A DNA stretch of 64,000 bases from Warburgia ugandensis (Eukaryota > Streptophyta > Magnoliopsida > Canellales > Canellaceae): contig CP141130.1 in NCBI GenBank assembly GCA_035236585.1, positions 30,081,501 through 30,145,500 on the forward strand, written 5' to 3'. Position 1 is the first letter of the stretch, and the number at the start of each line of letters is the position of its first letter. Under the pieces are notes generated by a model that saw only the letters and a list, made by a program, of their open reading frames with translations, did not search any database and was not told the origin of the DNA. This document shows positions 13,085-24,249 of the stretch, piece after piece. The translations under genes and the position numbers were made by a program.

Positions 13085-13285
13085 GGACGTTTTTTAAGAT
13101 AGCATTTTAGAAAACTATCTCATTTTTGCATAGGTATCTATGACAATTTCCAAAAAAACCATCCTAAAAATATCTTTTTTCATTTTTAAAATAATTTTCT
13201 AAAACACCATCTTTAAAATGTCTTTTTAAATGTTTTTTCACCTCTTAAGGATGGTTTTCTAAAAGCTATCTTTTTTCTTCTTCTT
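13085..13285. repeat. Cluster of short inverted and direct motifs
   Basis: Repeated short words such as GATAGCATTTTAGAAAACTATC, CCATCCTAAAAATATC and GGATGGTTTTCTAAAAGC alternate in both orientations over about 200 bp. Such clusters resemble the subterminal repeats of plant CACTA elements, and a CACTA transposase remnant lies about 450 bp away. No CACTA terminus is visible here, so the link is tentative. Confidence 0.4.
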
Positions 13286-13489
13286 TTTTTTTTCAAAAAT
13301 AGTTTTAAAATTTTTAAATCCATCTCCAATGACTTCTTTTGGTTGGGTTGCATGCTAATTCTTGATGTACCTTCATTGTAACTATATATATATATATGCA
13401 AATATGTAGTGAATTAGTATTGTATAATCACACGTACACAAATAAAAATAACTCAAAGAAAAATGTTTAGGTAATTCCTAACCATCCTT

Positions 13490-13492
<3 letters not shown>

Positions 13493-13558
<66 letters not shown>
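13493..13558. repeat. (AC)33 microsatellite
   Basis: Uninterrupted AC tract of 66 bases. Confidence 0.97.
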
Positions 13559-13560
<2 letters not shown>

Positions 13561-13689
13561 CAAATGCCACATTTTAATTTTCCCCCTTAACATAAATTTT
13601 TTTGACCTAAACACACTTCTCACAATTATCCCACACATAATTCATCTCATTCTCATTGATTACATCAATTTATGGCATTATTTTAGTAA

Positions 13690-14220
13690 TACAAAGGCAA
13701 TATATTGTAGTGTTACCTAGGTCGTCTTCATCGTAAAAGTCTCTTGAGAGGTTGATAAAATAGTTGACCATCTCGTATCACATCCATTTGATATATAAAA
13801 TACTTATTTTACTTGAGATGCCAAAATAATTTGATCATTTTTATAGCTAATCTAATTTAAGTGAACTAATGTCAATTGAAGAACATGCAGTTTGTTGCTA
13901 TCTTTGTTATGTTCTACCCAATCACACTTAAACACAACCATAGTTCTACGAGTATAATCCAATTTGATGTCTCTCGTAGAACCCCATAATATGAGAACCC
14001 TATAATAAGTATCATTCATGACAACTGGGTTGTTATCCTTTGAACTAGAAAAGAAACTAGCATTGGCAACTAAGATGACCTTGTTATTCTATTGTGCTCT
14101 TGAGTTATCACAGTCTTTTGTGTAAAAGCAATAACCATTGATGACATATGTAGTATACATTATTACTTCTAGCCATGGTTCATCATCATACAACTTAAGG
14201 ATTTAAATATACCATAACTT
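13690..14220 (-). pseudogene. CACTA transposase (TNP2-type) C-terminal domain remnant
   Basis: Translation of the minus strand from about 14,200 to 13,690 stays in one frame for about 160 codons with only a few stops. It reads through the conserved C-terminal DUF4216 region of TNP2-type transposases. Recognisable stations in order are YVINGYCFYTKD, VVANA-type ASFFSSSKDNNPVV, YYRVLILW, VVFKCDWVEHNKD, SYKNDQIILASQ and VFYISNGCDTRW. These match the family pattern NGYRFHTK / SSKDKNPV / YYGVIEEIWEL / VPVFKCxWVD / GYKDDPFILASQAKQVFY. The catalytic and DUF4218 regions, which should lie upstream (above 14,220), are not recognisable. The element is CACTA/CMC class and inactive. Confidence 0.8.
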
Positions 14221-16629
14221 GGAACATCTCATTGATCTTGAACTCGTGTGTGTTAAGTGGGATTATTGTTATAATATAATAAGTTAGTATTCGTATGCAT
14301 AACATGTAAAGAAAGTGTTAATTAATTTTAATTTTTAACAAAGCTAAGTAGTGAAGGTATAATAGTGCTCATGTTGCAATTACTTCTATTTCTTGAATCT
14401 CTTAGATACCTTGATTTTAGAATCTTCATATGCTAGCTACCAAGAAGAGATGTAAAGGAAACATATTATCCTTTAAACATAAAACAAAGGAGAATGCGAG
14501 ACCAACATGAGAGGGAAAGAGGGTGAACTTACTCAATGTATGAGTAAATTTCATCATCATTGTTTCATAAGACATAAAGATGTGCCTGGTCCCATTCTTT
14601 ATATTCAATGGGACCACTCAAGAGAGGTTCACCAACTTTTGGATCAAATCCACTTGATCATTTCTTTAGTAATTGGATTCCAATTGCATCCACACATGAT
14701 AAATACTCTGTACAAAACTCTACTACTTTTGTAATGTAACATTCAGTGATACACCCTTCTAGTGAAAATAAAATTATCTTTTCTAACAACTAGAATGTGA
14801 TGATAATTGAATAAATATAAAATAACCACACCTAAGTGTAATAGGTGTCTCATATTAAATTAAGTCTTAGAGTTAACGTCGACCTAGCTTTAAGAATCCC
14901 ATACATGATTAAAACAACTTTTATTGGTGCCCATGATGCTTAATGAGTTGAGAACATTTTGCTAATAAGGCCCATATATTTGAGTTAAGACTTGGTGCCC
15001 AAGCAACCCAGTTGTTGAAACTAGAAAGTGGTCAAAGGTAGTCAAGGGGACAATTTTTTTACTAAAGAAATAAATTAGTTACAAGTGTGAAAATGTCTTA
15101 TGTTAGTAGCCTGGGTTGGCTACACTCTAAGAAGGAAACAAGAGTTTTAGTGGGAGAGTACTACTTGAGGAGCATTAATAAAAGGAGCGTGAGAGAGGAT
15201 AAGAAAGGATAAAATACTAGAGGAGAAAAAATGCACATGCAAGGGAAAAGCTTAAAGTAAAAACATTAATTTTCATGCATGTTTCATCAACGTGGTAGGT
15301 AACTCTAAGACTAATAAGTTTTATTCCAAAAGTTTTTGGAGGTTTTGGATGACATCTTCATCAAATACTATGAATACTAGATTAAAAGTGATATGGTAGA
15401 GTTTCATCTTGAAAAATTCATGTTTAAAGACATCTTATATCAGTTGAGAATATACTAGTTTATGCAACTTGTTTTGGACTACAATCATGCTATATTAAAG
15501 TTGTTTGATATAGGTTATTCATGATTCATTTTGAGTACTTTTCTATGAGTACTTAGTACTACTAAATTCCATATTTTTCAATTCAAATGTTGGTATATTT
15601 AGGAATGAATTATAGTATCTTTTTGTAACCATTGTTGGTGATGTTCCTAGCATGAGAATTTAACTAATTTTGATGTTTATTTTACTTAGTTTTTTCTAAC
15701 TATTATTAATAAATTGAAGCATGAATACATGACTGATTTTAGTGTTTTTCTAATATGGAAAACATGGTTGATAAAACATTAGATTTGTATGAGCTTTATA
15801 GTTGAAATGCTAGCATGATTGTTAGTCTATTTAAGCACTATTTTGACCAAACTTTCAAGCACTATTTTGACCAAACTTTCAAGCACTAATATATGTTTGC
15901 AAAAGTGAGTCCACTATCTTGTTAATGTTCATTATTTTGAGCACCTATTTCAATGAAAAATTCTGGTTGAAAAGAGGCTTAGAAGATAATTTTAGAGAGA
16001 CATTTTTATTAGTAAGAAAGAGGCATATAAAAACTTAGTTTTAAAACATTGCAATAAGTGACTTCTTTACATGCTTTCCTTATGATTTTAAATTGAAAAT
16101 TTACCTTACCATTCAACATGATAAATATGCATCTTTTGATTTAGTCTTACTCAACACGAGAATCTAGAAAATTAAAGTTTGTACAAAGGTTTTACATGCA
16201 TGACAATAATGGTTATATAATGATAAACCTACTATTTTGTGTTGTAAATGACACTAAAGACTCATATCTTTGAAAACTCTAAAGTTGAGTCATGAAGAAT
16301 TGATATGTAGCAAGTTCACTAAACAATAGAAAATGTGGTTTTGAGAACCTATGATGAGTTCATTTACAGCATGTTTTTATACCTAAAAGATGGAAAAGTT
16401 TAGCACATGATTTATTTAGTCTCATTTTGGCATAAAAATATGCTTGAGATTTGATGTTTTGAATATGATTTTGAAAATAATATGTTTTTTATTTATCTAT
16501 CTTGAGAATAAGCTATGAAGATGAGATATTTTGTACTTCAAATTTGCTTGAAAAAGAGCTATTGTATTGTATGAAAGTAGTGAGAAGTGTATGAATGAGT
16601 TTTGGTATGTTTTCAAAACATACGAGGAT
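14221..16629. other. AT-rich DNA, origin unknown
   Basis: No convincing coding signal. Short frames at 14,426-14,734 on both strands overlap each other and have no family signature. If the CACTA element was intact upstream of 13,690-14,220, its transposase core should have been here but cannot be read. The left edge of the Athila-type host H must lie in this interval or is deleted. Confidence 0.3.
15833..15880 (+). repeat. Exact 24-bp tandem duplication
   Basis: The 24-bp unit beginning AAGCACTATTTTGACC occurs twice with no mismatch, followed by the first nine bases of a third copy. Confidence 0.95.
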
Positions 16630-16859
16630 ATAGTCATACCCCATAATTTGATATTTGAGATGGGTTAGAGAGCTTGGTGGGAGCTATGCTAGGAGGTTTG
16701 TACAAATTGGCTACCTAGCCTACAACTACAAGAATTAGTATGTACCCATGCCTAGAAGGTGGCATTTTCTTGAATGGTTGTGGATTCTACTGTAAGTGAC
16801 ATGACTCCATTTTGAGATAGTTGTAGGCCCCATGAGCATAGTTGGAACTCCTCAGTTTA
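16630..16859 (+). repeat. Block resembling the R-U5 of LTR unit E
   Basis: GAGCTTGGTGGGAGCTATGC and AGGAGGTTTG, then TTGGCTACCTAGCC, TGTACCCATGCC and GAGCATAGTTGGA parallel 34,005-34,250 in LTR unit E, and more distantly 21,290-21,440 in unit B. This suggests a remnant of a related LTR or a shared leader block just upstream of the H leader. No TG/CA terminus is seen. Confidence 0.4.
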
Positions 16860-17771
16860 CAAGAGGGCACACCTATGGTTCATTTAAATTTAAAATAAAG
16901 GTTTGTAATAATGCAGGTCAAGGGTAGACCATCCTAATCTAGAAGAGGAGGTATCACGTAAATGGACCCACTCTTGTGTTAGATGACTAACTCCAGGACC
17001 CCATTGTGAGATTATTCTTACCTTTTTCTTCTTCTTTTTTCATTTTCTAGATTAGTTTCATTGTTAATTTAGGTGTATTAGGATGGTAGTACAGATCACT
17101 TAAAGAGAATTTCCTTAATTGTTGCATATTAGGTTTTGCATTAGGTTTACTACATTTCTTGCATATTAGGGATCATTTACATGCTTTAAGGTTCTTATAT
17201 GTTGATTGAACTATGCGGGAATGGATAAATGAATTAGTAAGGGCACTCACCCCTACAAGATCAGGGGTAGATTTAGTCACCATCATTTGGCTCACTTAGG
17301 TTAAACATCATCTTATGCACAGCCTTAGCCTCAACAATTAAATTGAAATCAATCTAAAAGAGACCTTAGTAGCTTCTGAGCTCTTAAGACCCTCTTGGAA
17401 GGAGGCAGCCTATTGCCAATCTAGTGACCCCAACTTGTTTAGCTATGTTTGTATTTAAATGACTAGCTCTACCAACCATTCAATGACTCAGATCATCTAT
17501 GGTCAATTGAGCAATGTGTGAAGTGGTTGATCAAGCTAGGATATAAAGTAATAAGGAAATTCTAAAACAAAGGAGGAGTCTTCTAAGTTACACGCAACCT
17601 AAAATCCATTCCCCCTATGAAAATATAAAAAAATCAACCTTTCAATTTTTTTGAAATAGGGGAGAATTTAATGTGTGCTTTTGTTTGTTTGCATCATTAA
17701 GCATATATATTGCATTATCAAGTTTAGGTTTTCCTAAACTAGGTTGAAAAGACAGTACTCTTTAATTATAT
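16860..17771 (+). mobile_element. Athila-type element H: 5' leader
   Basis: Aligns over long stretches with the leader of G2 (50,515-51,700) and G3 (56,578-56,960). Shared words include AGAAGAGGAGGT followed by CACGTAAATG, CCATTCAATGACTCAGATC and ATCTATGG. No protein is encoded. It precedes the gag remnant of H, which continues after LTR unit B at 22,354. The element's own 5' LTR is not identifiable. Confidence 0.65.
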
Positions 17772-17776
17772 ATAAC
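17772..17776 (+). repeat. 5-bp TSD of LTR unit B (left)
   Basis: ATAAC; the right copy at 22349-22353 is AGAAC, a four-of-five match. Confidence 0.6.
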
Positions 17777-18382
17777 TGTAATAATCCCAATTTTTGTAAA
17801 TTGATTGAGAAAAACCAATAATGTTTGAGTTTCAGATATTTCGGGCTGAAATATTAGGGTTATTTAAAATATACTTTTTATAAAAGTATAATCAAATCAT
17901 AAGATATGAAAAATTGAAATTAAACTTAGCAAACCCTTCAAAATGACTGTAAGCACGACAAATTTCGAATTCGGATGAGAAATCCTTAAGTTTTTCATTT
18001 TTTGGACAAAAGGGATAAATTAGTAATTTTACCCAAAAATCAAAATATTCCAAAAATAAAAATATGAAACATCAAAATTTATAATGTACTAAGAAATACG
18101 AATCCAACGCCACTAAGTACACTCAAATTCGAGATCATGGGAATAAAACCCAAAATTTTATGCATAAAGGGCAAAACGGACTTTTTACACCATGTGGGGC
18201 CCACATGGGGACCACCACGTCCCCAACAACCAATTTGATCAGCATCCCATGTGAAACATGTGTCAACAAAGATCAGCTAGTCATGGGGAAGAAAAATTAG
18301 GCATGGAAGCATTGAAGACTTTCATGCCATTTTATATTAAAAAAATAACATATTATAATCATGGAAAAAGACCCAAAATGCC

Positions 18383-18390
18383 TATAAATA
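18383..18390 (+). promoter_or_regulatory. TATA box of LTR unit B
   Basis: TATAAATA in the context ATGCCTATAAATAAAACC. The equivalent position in unit C carries the same motif on the minus strand (45,999-46,006), and unit E has one at 32,769. Confidence 0.7.
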
Positions 18391-20049
18391 AAACCTCAAA
18401 AATCCTGTAAAATTCCTCATAAAATACCCACTAAATTCTCTTCAATCTCCTTGAAAATTTAGATCTAGATCCCTCCGCAAAAACCCAAAATTTCCAAGAG
18501 TTAGATCTCTTTTCAACTTGTTTTTCTTTTTAGATTGGAACAAGAGACCTAAAATCAATTAGGCACTCTGTTCCAGATCTAATTTGATCAATTTCACCGT
18601 CCAAAACTTCCCAACATATCTATTCTACAAAACCCCCAAAGAAATTTCAAGATCCAACGGTTCAAACAATGGTATTTGCAAGAAAGCTGGATTTTAGGCT
18701 ATATCTTCATCAACAAGGTATTTTTTTAAATTGGGCATATAATTGAGGTTTTGTCTCCAATCAAGTAAGTGGAAATCCTTTTCATAGATTTTTAGTATTT
18801 TTTTTATGTAATTTTTATTTTACTGTAATTAATTTTGGTAATAAAAAGGTAAAAATAAAGTAAACAATAGAACCCTTAATTATAGATGATAGAGTGCTCA
18901 GATGAAAAATCTGACCATACCAATCAATCCAAAATAGTCCAAAACCTCTAAGGTAGAAGTTTCAAAAAGATCTGAGTAGTTTTGGTCAGTCAATTGAGAA
19001 GGGATTGATTGGACGGTCCAAACGGACTGTCCAATTTCCAGATTGGACGGACGATGTCCCGCGCGCTTCCATGGATGCCCAGTGCGGGCGCTTTGACATT
19101 TGAGCACAGCGAAAGCACCCGACTAGGTCCGTCTAGTTTGGTTTTCCACCCGAGCGATCTGGGCCGTCCGTTCCTGGGCCCAGATCAAATACAAGCCATA
19201 GGAAGACTGTAAACTTCCCAATTCAATTCTGGAGTCATCTGAACTCCAAATTGAGATCGGAAAGAAGCTATGGAAAGCTTGAAACCTCTATTTTCTTATG
19301 AAATAATAAAAAAGATATGTTATTCAATAAAAACTTTCTGTATTAAGGAAATAAGATTTCAATTACATAGATTTTCAAGATCTGAGATGATCAGATCTTA
19401 GAAACATGTTTTAATAATGATATAATACTTAAATAAAGTAAGATCTATGTTTAAATTGGATAGATATGAGATATATTAAGGGATCTACTCTTTATGGTAG
19501 AAAAACCCTAAAAAATACAAAGGGGCCCACTTGATCAATGAGATCAAGTGTGATCAGATCCTTGGGATGGAAAGAATAAATGTTTATATGATGAAATCCA
19601 AGGAAATTATGGATGGATTATGATAAAAATAGATCAATATGATCTTTTGACCTTAATAGAGAAAATTCCCTAAATACAACTAAAATCCTTAATCAAAGGA
19701 AAAGATCTAAGATCAAATGGTTAGATCATAAGTAAAGGTTTTTAAAAATGTAAATGTAATTAGTTTCACTTTATATTATTATGTTATAAAGCATGCTAGT
19801 ATAACATTTAGAGTTTAGCATGATATGTGTTTCATTATTATCATAAGGTGCTAGATTTAATTTAAGTACCTTGCCTCATTTTCATTGAATGTTAAATTAT
19901 GTAGTTTTATGCTTTGAATCTATAATTGAATTATGGTTAAATGTTATTAGTAGATTTACTTGTTATTAGATAAAGAGCATAAAACATCAAAAATGTATTG
20001 TAATGAGAAAGTAGAAGTTTCATGACACAAATAAGAATGGAGTACTTTG

Positions 20050-20420
20050 GACTTAATTAGTAAGGGCTATAGTTAGTAGGACAATATAAGGATTATCAAA
20101 TCCTTAGCCCATATTAGGAAAAGAATAATAAACCCCATGAATGACATTATAAATATTGGTAGACTTAATTAAAATCCATTAGAAAGAGTACTTAGGGTAA
20201 ACATGCTTATAGGAACCTTATGAAAGGTTGAGCTATGGTCATTCTAGTGAATGATGAACATAGTGGTTAAGGGGGTTATCTAATAGAGCCTCGCTCTTCC
20301 CTTACCTCTGTTGACGTTTGTGAGGTCTAAACGCCTCCTTACATGAGGATTGAAGTAACCACTTTGTGTTCATCCATTCAGCTAGTAAGCCTTAGCCAAT
20401 TGGAAATAAGAGAAGCAATC
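20050..20420 (+). repeat. Conserved leader-like module in LTR unit B
   Basis: Sense-strand copy of the block shared with A, C, D and the F leader. The core at 20,309-20,372 contains GTTGACGTTTGTGAGGTCTA and CGCCTCCTTACATGAGGATT. F has the same words with scattered substitutions on its own sense strand (40,340-40,400). Confidence 0.7.
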
Positions 20421-22348
20421 TAGATTTAGGCTTGAATAAGCTACTTCAACCAGCACATTAACTGGTTGAATAATAATAATAATAAGAGCATAAAAGGTTA
20501 GTAAATTACCTAACCCTAATAAAAATAGTAAGTAAGATAAGGATGATCAAACAAGATCCATTAGATCTTAGATGATTAAGAACAATAAGAATAAGAACAC
20601 TATATTGTACTTGTATGTATGTTTAGTAGTATACTTGTTATAGTTCATTAGATTAGATAATCCAAACCCTTGATCAAAGGTGATTCAAGGAAGAAAACCA
20701 AGATCATCCTCCATAGGGATGATCCAAGAACTGAATCTAGATCAAAGAAGAACTAGATGATAGAAGATCTAGGACCTTGATCTTTATCAACATGTGTAGA
20801 TTGTCAATCAGAGGATCTATGAAAGACCAAGATCAAGGAGATGAACATACAAAGACTTAGAGATAGAAAAATACTTAGATATGAATGATCTAAAGATCAT
20901 TCTAAACATCAGATCTAGTGATCAATAGGATTGTTCATAATTTATATATTGACAATATGTATGGATGTACAGATTACATACATCAGTCAGGATCGTAGAA
21001 GATTGGGGAAAAGAGATCAATCCTTAAAGGTAGGAGGATTTGATAAATGCATTTACATGAGATATTCGTGATTGTACTCATGATCTTATGTTGACAAGAG
21101 TAATGATAATACTTGTAGTAAATCTCTTGAAAACCTTATGATCCAACCAAACACATATAAGATGGTTAAGGACTAAACTATAAGTGAATAGGGAATTAGA
21201 AAATATTTCAGCCCTATGTAAACAGACATATGGTCTGATATATATGAAAGCTATTTTACATACAAGCTTGGAGGCTTGTGAGTTTGTTTTAATAGGCATG
21301 AGCCTAGGGGATGCTATTGCTAGAGGAGTTATGAGGGTTTGGCCACCCGCTCCTTGAAATTTGATGATATGATGATACCTTGCCCAATGAGAGGCTAAAA
21401 GTCGGGTGGTGGCAATTATGGGAAGGCCACCACTGTGAAAGTCTTGCCCCCCCATACGGGCAGTGACATAATATTTTCCACCGTGGTATCAGTGGTGAAT
21501 AGGGCAGTTATCCGAGTGCGCTAGTACGGATCAGACTGCAGCATAACAACGTTTCGGATTATTTTGCACTATGATGCATATGGGAATAGGCATAGTGAAA
21601 TGCCTTATGTTATAGCATAATGAAATGCTAGGTAGTTGTATATTACCAATGTTTCCCAAGAAGGGAAATTCCCAGTATGAGATTAGCTGTAATACTAAAT
21701 TCTCAAAATGAAGAGAATTGATCAGCTTAGTTGGGAGTGATATTTGACTATTTTCACGAATTTAACTGGTTTACCCATGAAGGGTATGTATGTATATAGA
21801 TATACATAACTTACAAAGTAAAGAGTATGTTCAAGGATATTGAGATTATGAAGTATTGGAATTACATTGTCAATTATTATGTTTCTTGAATCCCCTACCA
21901 AGCATTGCTTGCTGAGATATTGTACTTGTTGCAATATCTCAGATCCAGGGAAGGAGAGTTAGGAGCTGAAGACTATAGAAGACTTGAAGAGAATAATCTT
22001 CAAGGTATACCCTTGAAGACATGTATTTTTCTTTGTTGAGAGTTTTATTGTATGGTGAGCTTGAGTTTTGGATTATGTAATTTGGACAAGTATTGTACTA
22101 GATTTGGCTGTACTGTGAACCACTGGATGGATCCTGGAGTTTTAATAAAAGTATATTCCTTCAATGGAATTTTTTTTTTACACAAATTGTACTTATGTTA
22201 TGTATGAAGTGGTGACTTGGGTTTTCAAAACAAGTTCTAAAGAAAAGAATTTCCGCTACTTTGTTTTGCGAAAAAATTTTACACTCTTAAGGGCCATGCC
22301 TTTCAAAATACTTTAAAAATCATGTTTTCAAAAACCTGGGTCGTCACA

Positions 22349-22353
22349 AGAAC
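22349..22353 (+). repeat. 5-bp TSD of LTR unit B (right)
   Basis: AGAAC, compared with ATAAC on the left. Confidence 0.6.
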
Positions 22354-22591
22354 AACTTGTTTTTGTTGTATACAAAGTTGAGTTACCAAAGGCAAGGCTC
22401 AAGGAATCAATGCAAAACATGGCTTATGAAGTAGTAGATGCTAAACCCTTAAAGACTACTCAATGCCAGTACAACTTAACTCCCCGTCATGTATAGGTTT
22501 ATGTGCAACTAATGTAGAGTATTTTGAGTTAAAATCGGGTGCCATCTAACTTCTACCAAATTTTTATGATCTAGATAAGGGGGAACCCTAA
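22354..22591 (+). pseudogene. Host H gag, N-terminal fragment
   Basis: The frame AYEVVDAKPLKTTQCQY near 22,420, followed after frame breaks by YFELKSG- and FYQIF-like residues, corresponds to the start of Athila-type Gag. The same place in G2 (51,768) reads KPLNNYSTLVQF then FELKLGVIQPLPTFYGLD. Gag is the capsid/nucleocapsid precursor of the retrotransposon particle. The fragment is interrupted at 22,591 by the RTE insertion and resumes at 26,690. Several stops show it is dead. Confidence 0.65.
22572..22591 (+). repeat. RTE target-site duplication, left
   Basis: Twenty bases containing TAGATAAGGG and GGAACCCTAA, repeated at 26,679-26,698 with two mismatches. The host gag sequence is continuous across the pair. 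Confidence 0.8.
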
Positions 22592-22800
22592 CTCTATGGA
22601 TGCCTGTCCTAAGCCTGGATAAAAAAGGTTGGTTTGAGTCAGGTGCTAGTCGACAAGTAAAACCTTTTTGAAGAAGGTGAATATGATTTTGTTATTTTCT
22701 CTTCTTACTTGGAAATGAATATTCATAGGTATATTAGTTTGTAAGGAGAGAAGATAATGAAAATCACTAACATTCCCTTAACTAGTGTATCCCCCATAAG

Positions 22801-22990
22801 CGACACATTACATTAGATCCTATGTGTAGTGAAAAATGGGTAAGGGTTGCTAGGGCATTCTTAGGAAGTGATGCAATGCATCGGATCCCAGGTGTAGTGA
22901 AAAATGGGCAAGGGCTATTAGAGCATCCCCTCAGAAGAGATGTGCTACATCAAAACCCAGGTGCAATGGAAAGTAGGCATGGGTTTAGGT
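22801..22990 (+). repeat. 69-bp tandem repeats in RTE 5' region
   Basis: Three imperfect units with the shared core GTGTAGTGAAAAATGGG, at 22,824, 22,891 and, more diverged, 22,960. The spacing is 68-69 bp. Since 69 is a multiple of three, an open frame (22,822-23,058) spans them and reads as peptide repeats (HRIPGVVKNGQG, then HQNPGAMES). The position and repetition suggest a 5' promoter or UTR monomer array, as in other LINEs, but a coding role is not excluded. Confidence 0.7.
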
Positions 22991-23058
22991 CATGGGGGTT
23001 GAGAAGTGCATGGGTAAATAGGCTATCTCAAGAGCATAAGATTTGTATTGCTATATGA

Positions 23059-23790
23059 AATATAGGGACCCTGATAGGTAAGAGTGTGGAGTTAGTAGAT
23101 ACGATGAAATGTAGGAGAGTCAACATCACTTGTATCCTAGAAACCAAATGGAAAGGGGCTAAAACTAGAGAAATTGATGGGTATAAGCTATGATATGTAG
23201 AAAAGGATGATAGCAAAAATGCCATAGCAATAGTGGTGGATAAAGAATTAAAGGATAAAATTGTAGATGTTAAGAGAACCAATGAAAGTATTATAAAAAT
23301 AAAAATTATTTTAGGAGAATAGATCATAAATGTTATAAGTGCATGCAAACTATAAGTAGGGTTAGAAGATATCATCAAGAGACAGTTTTGGTAAGATATG
23401 GAGGGAGTCATGTAAGAAATTGCTTACACAGAGAGGATATTTATTGGGGTAGACTTAAATGGCGACATAGGGAAAGAAAAGGAAGGATATGATAGGGTAC
23501 ATGGAGGCTATGGTATCGAAAAACGAAATGAGAGGGGGGAAGCAATCCTTGATTTTGCATTGGCATATAACTTAGCCCTTGTAAACACATTCTTTAAAAA
23601 GAGGGATGCGCATTCAATAACCTTTAAAAGTGGACTCCGTAAAAGCTAAATAAACCTTCTTTTACTTAGAAATACAAAAAGATCAATGTGTATGGATTGT
23701 AAGGTGATACCTGGTGAAAGTTTAACCTTATATCATAGGTTAATGATTATGAATATCTATATTAAAAGATGGAAGAGAGGAAATTAATTT
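23059..23790 (+). pseudogene. RTE LINE endonuclease domain
   Basis: The frame begins NIGTLIGKSVELVDTMKCRR and continues to ETKWKG (the Glu of the metal site in the AP-endonuclease fold). It then reaches GVDLNGDIG (normally GDLNGH-G), the YGIEKRNERGEAILDFALAY stretch, NTFFKKRDAHSITF, and near the end CKVIPGESLTLYHRLMIM, which carries the catalytic His region. Three in-frame stops (near 23,190, 23,322 and 23,353) interrupt it. This domain would nick the target DNA to prime reverse transcription. The order EN then RT matches the RTE clade, which lacks a separate gag-like ORF1. Confidence 0.85.
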
Positions 23791-24249
23791 AATAGGTGTC
23801 CAAAAACTGAGTGGTGGGATTTAAAAGGGGAGAAAATAACAAATAAGTTAACGGTAGAAGGAAGCTAGAACAGCAAAAAAGAAGTAAACACCATGTGGAT
23901 TCACATGGTTGAGTCCATTAAGAGTGTGGAAAAAGATGTCATAGGAGTATTTAAAGGTAAAAGGAAATTAATAAAGGAAACTTGGTGGTGGAGTGAAACA
24001 TAATAAATTGTTATTAAAGAAGAACATGTGTGTTTTAAAGCATGGAAGAAGACTATAAATAATGAAAACTACGAATAGTATAAGAATGATGAAAAGGTTG
24101 CTCAAAGAATAGTAATTGAGGCTAAACTCGAGGCATATTATGATCTCTATAATAGACTAGGATCAAGAGATGGTGAGAAAGATGTGTTTAAACTTGCAAA
24201 AATAAGACAATAGAAGGGTAAGGACTTAGACCATGTTAAATGCACCAGA

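Larger units (their letters stand above)
17777..22348 (+). mobile_element. LTR unit B, 4.57 kb, single long LTR
   Basis: Starts TGTAATAATCCCAATTTTTG and ends AACCTGGGTCGTCACA. The end is the inverted counterpart of the starts of units A, C and D, so B lies in the opposite orientation. A TATA box at 18,383 on the plus strand, about 600 bp from the start, defines the sense direction and implies a short U3 and about 3.9 kb of R-U5. Conserved blocks include a GC-rich stretch at 19,010-19,190, a leader-like module at 20,050-20,420, a GATC-rich tract at 20,520-20,950 and the stretch at 21,220-21,560. There is no coding capacity: a 125-codon minus-strand frame at 21,078-21,455 is not preserved in the sister copies. 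It is inserted between the leader and gag of host H. Confidence 0.85.

Noticed and set aside
21078-21455. 125-codon minus-strand frame in LTR unit B
   Set aside because: The corresponding parts of units A, C and D align at DNA level but do not keep this frame. No domain or codon signal is visible.
21484-21495. TGGTATCAGTGG, similar to an initiator-tRNA-Met primer-binding site, also near 6,528 and 42,058 in sister units
   Set aside because: It lies inside the LTR unit, and the sequence before it does not match the end of the unit as it would if it followed an LTR. Probably coincidental, though it is conserved because the units are homologous.
17777-22348. LTR units A-D as complete small retrotransposons with two LTRs
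   Set aside because: No direct repeats were found at the two ends; the ends are only short inverted matches, as within one LTR.
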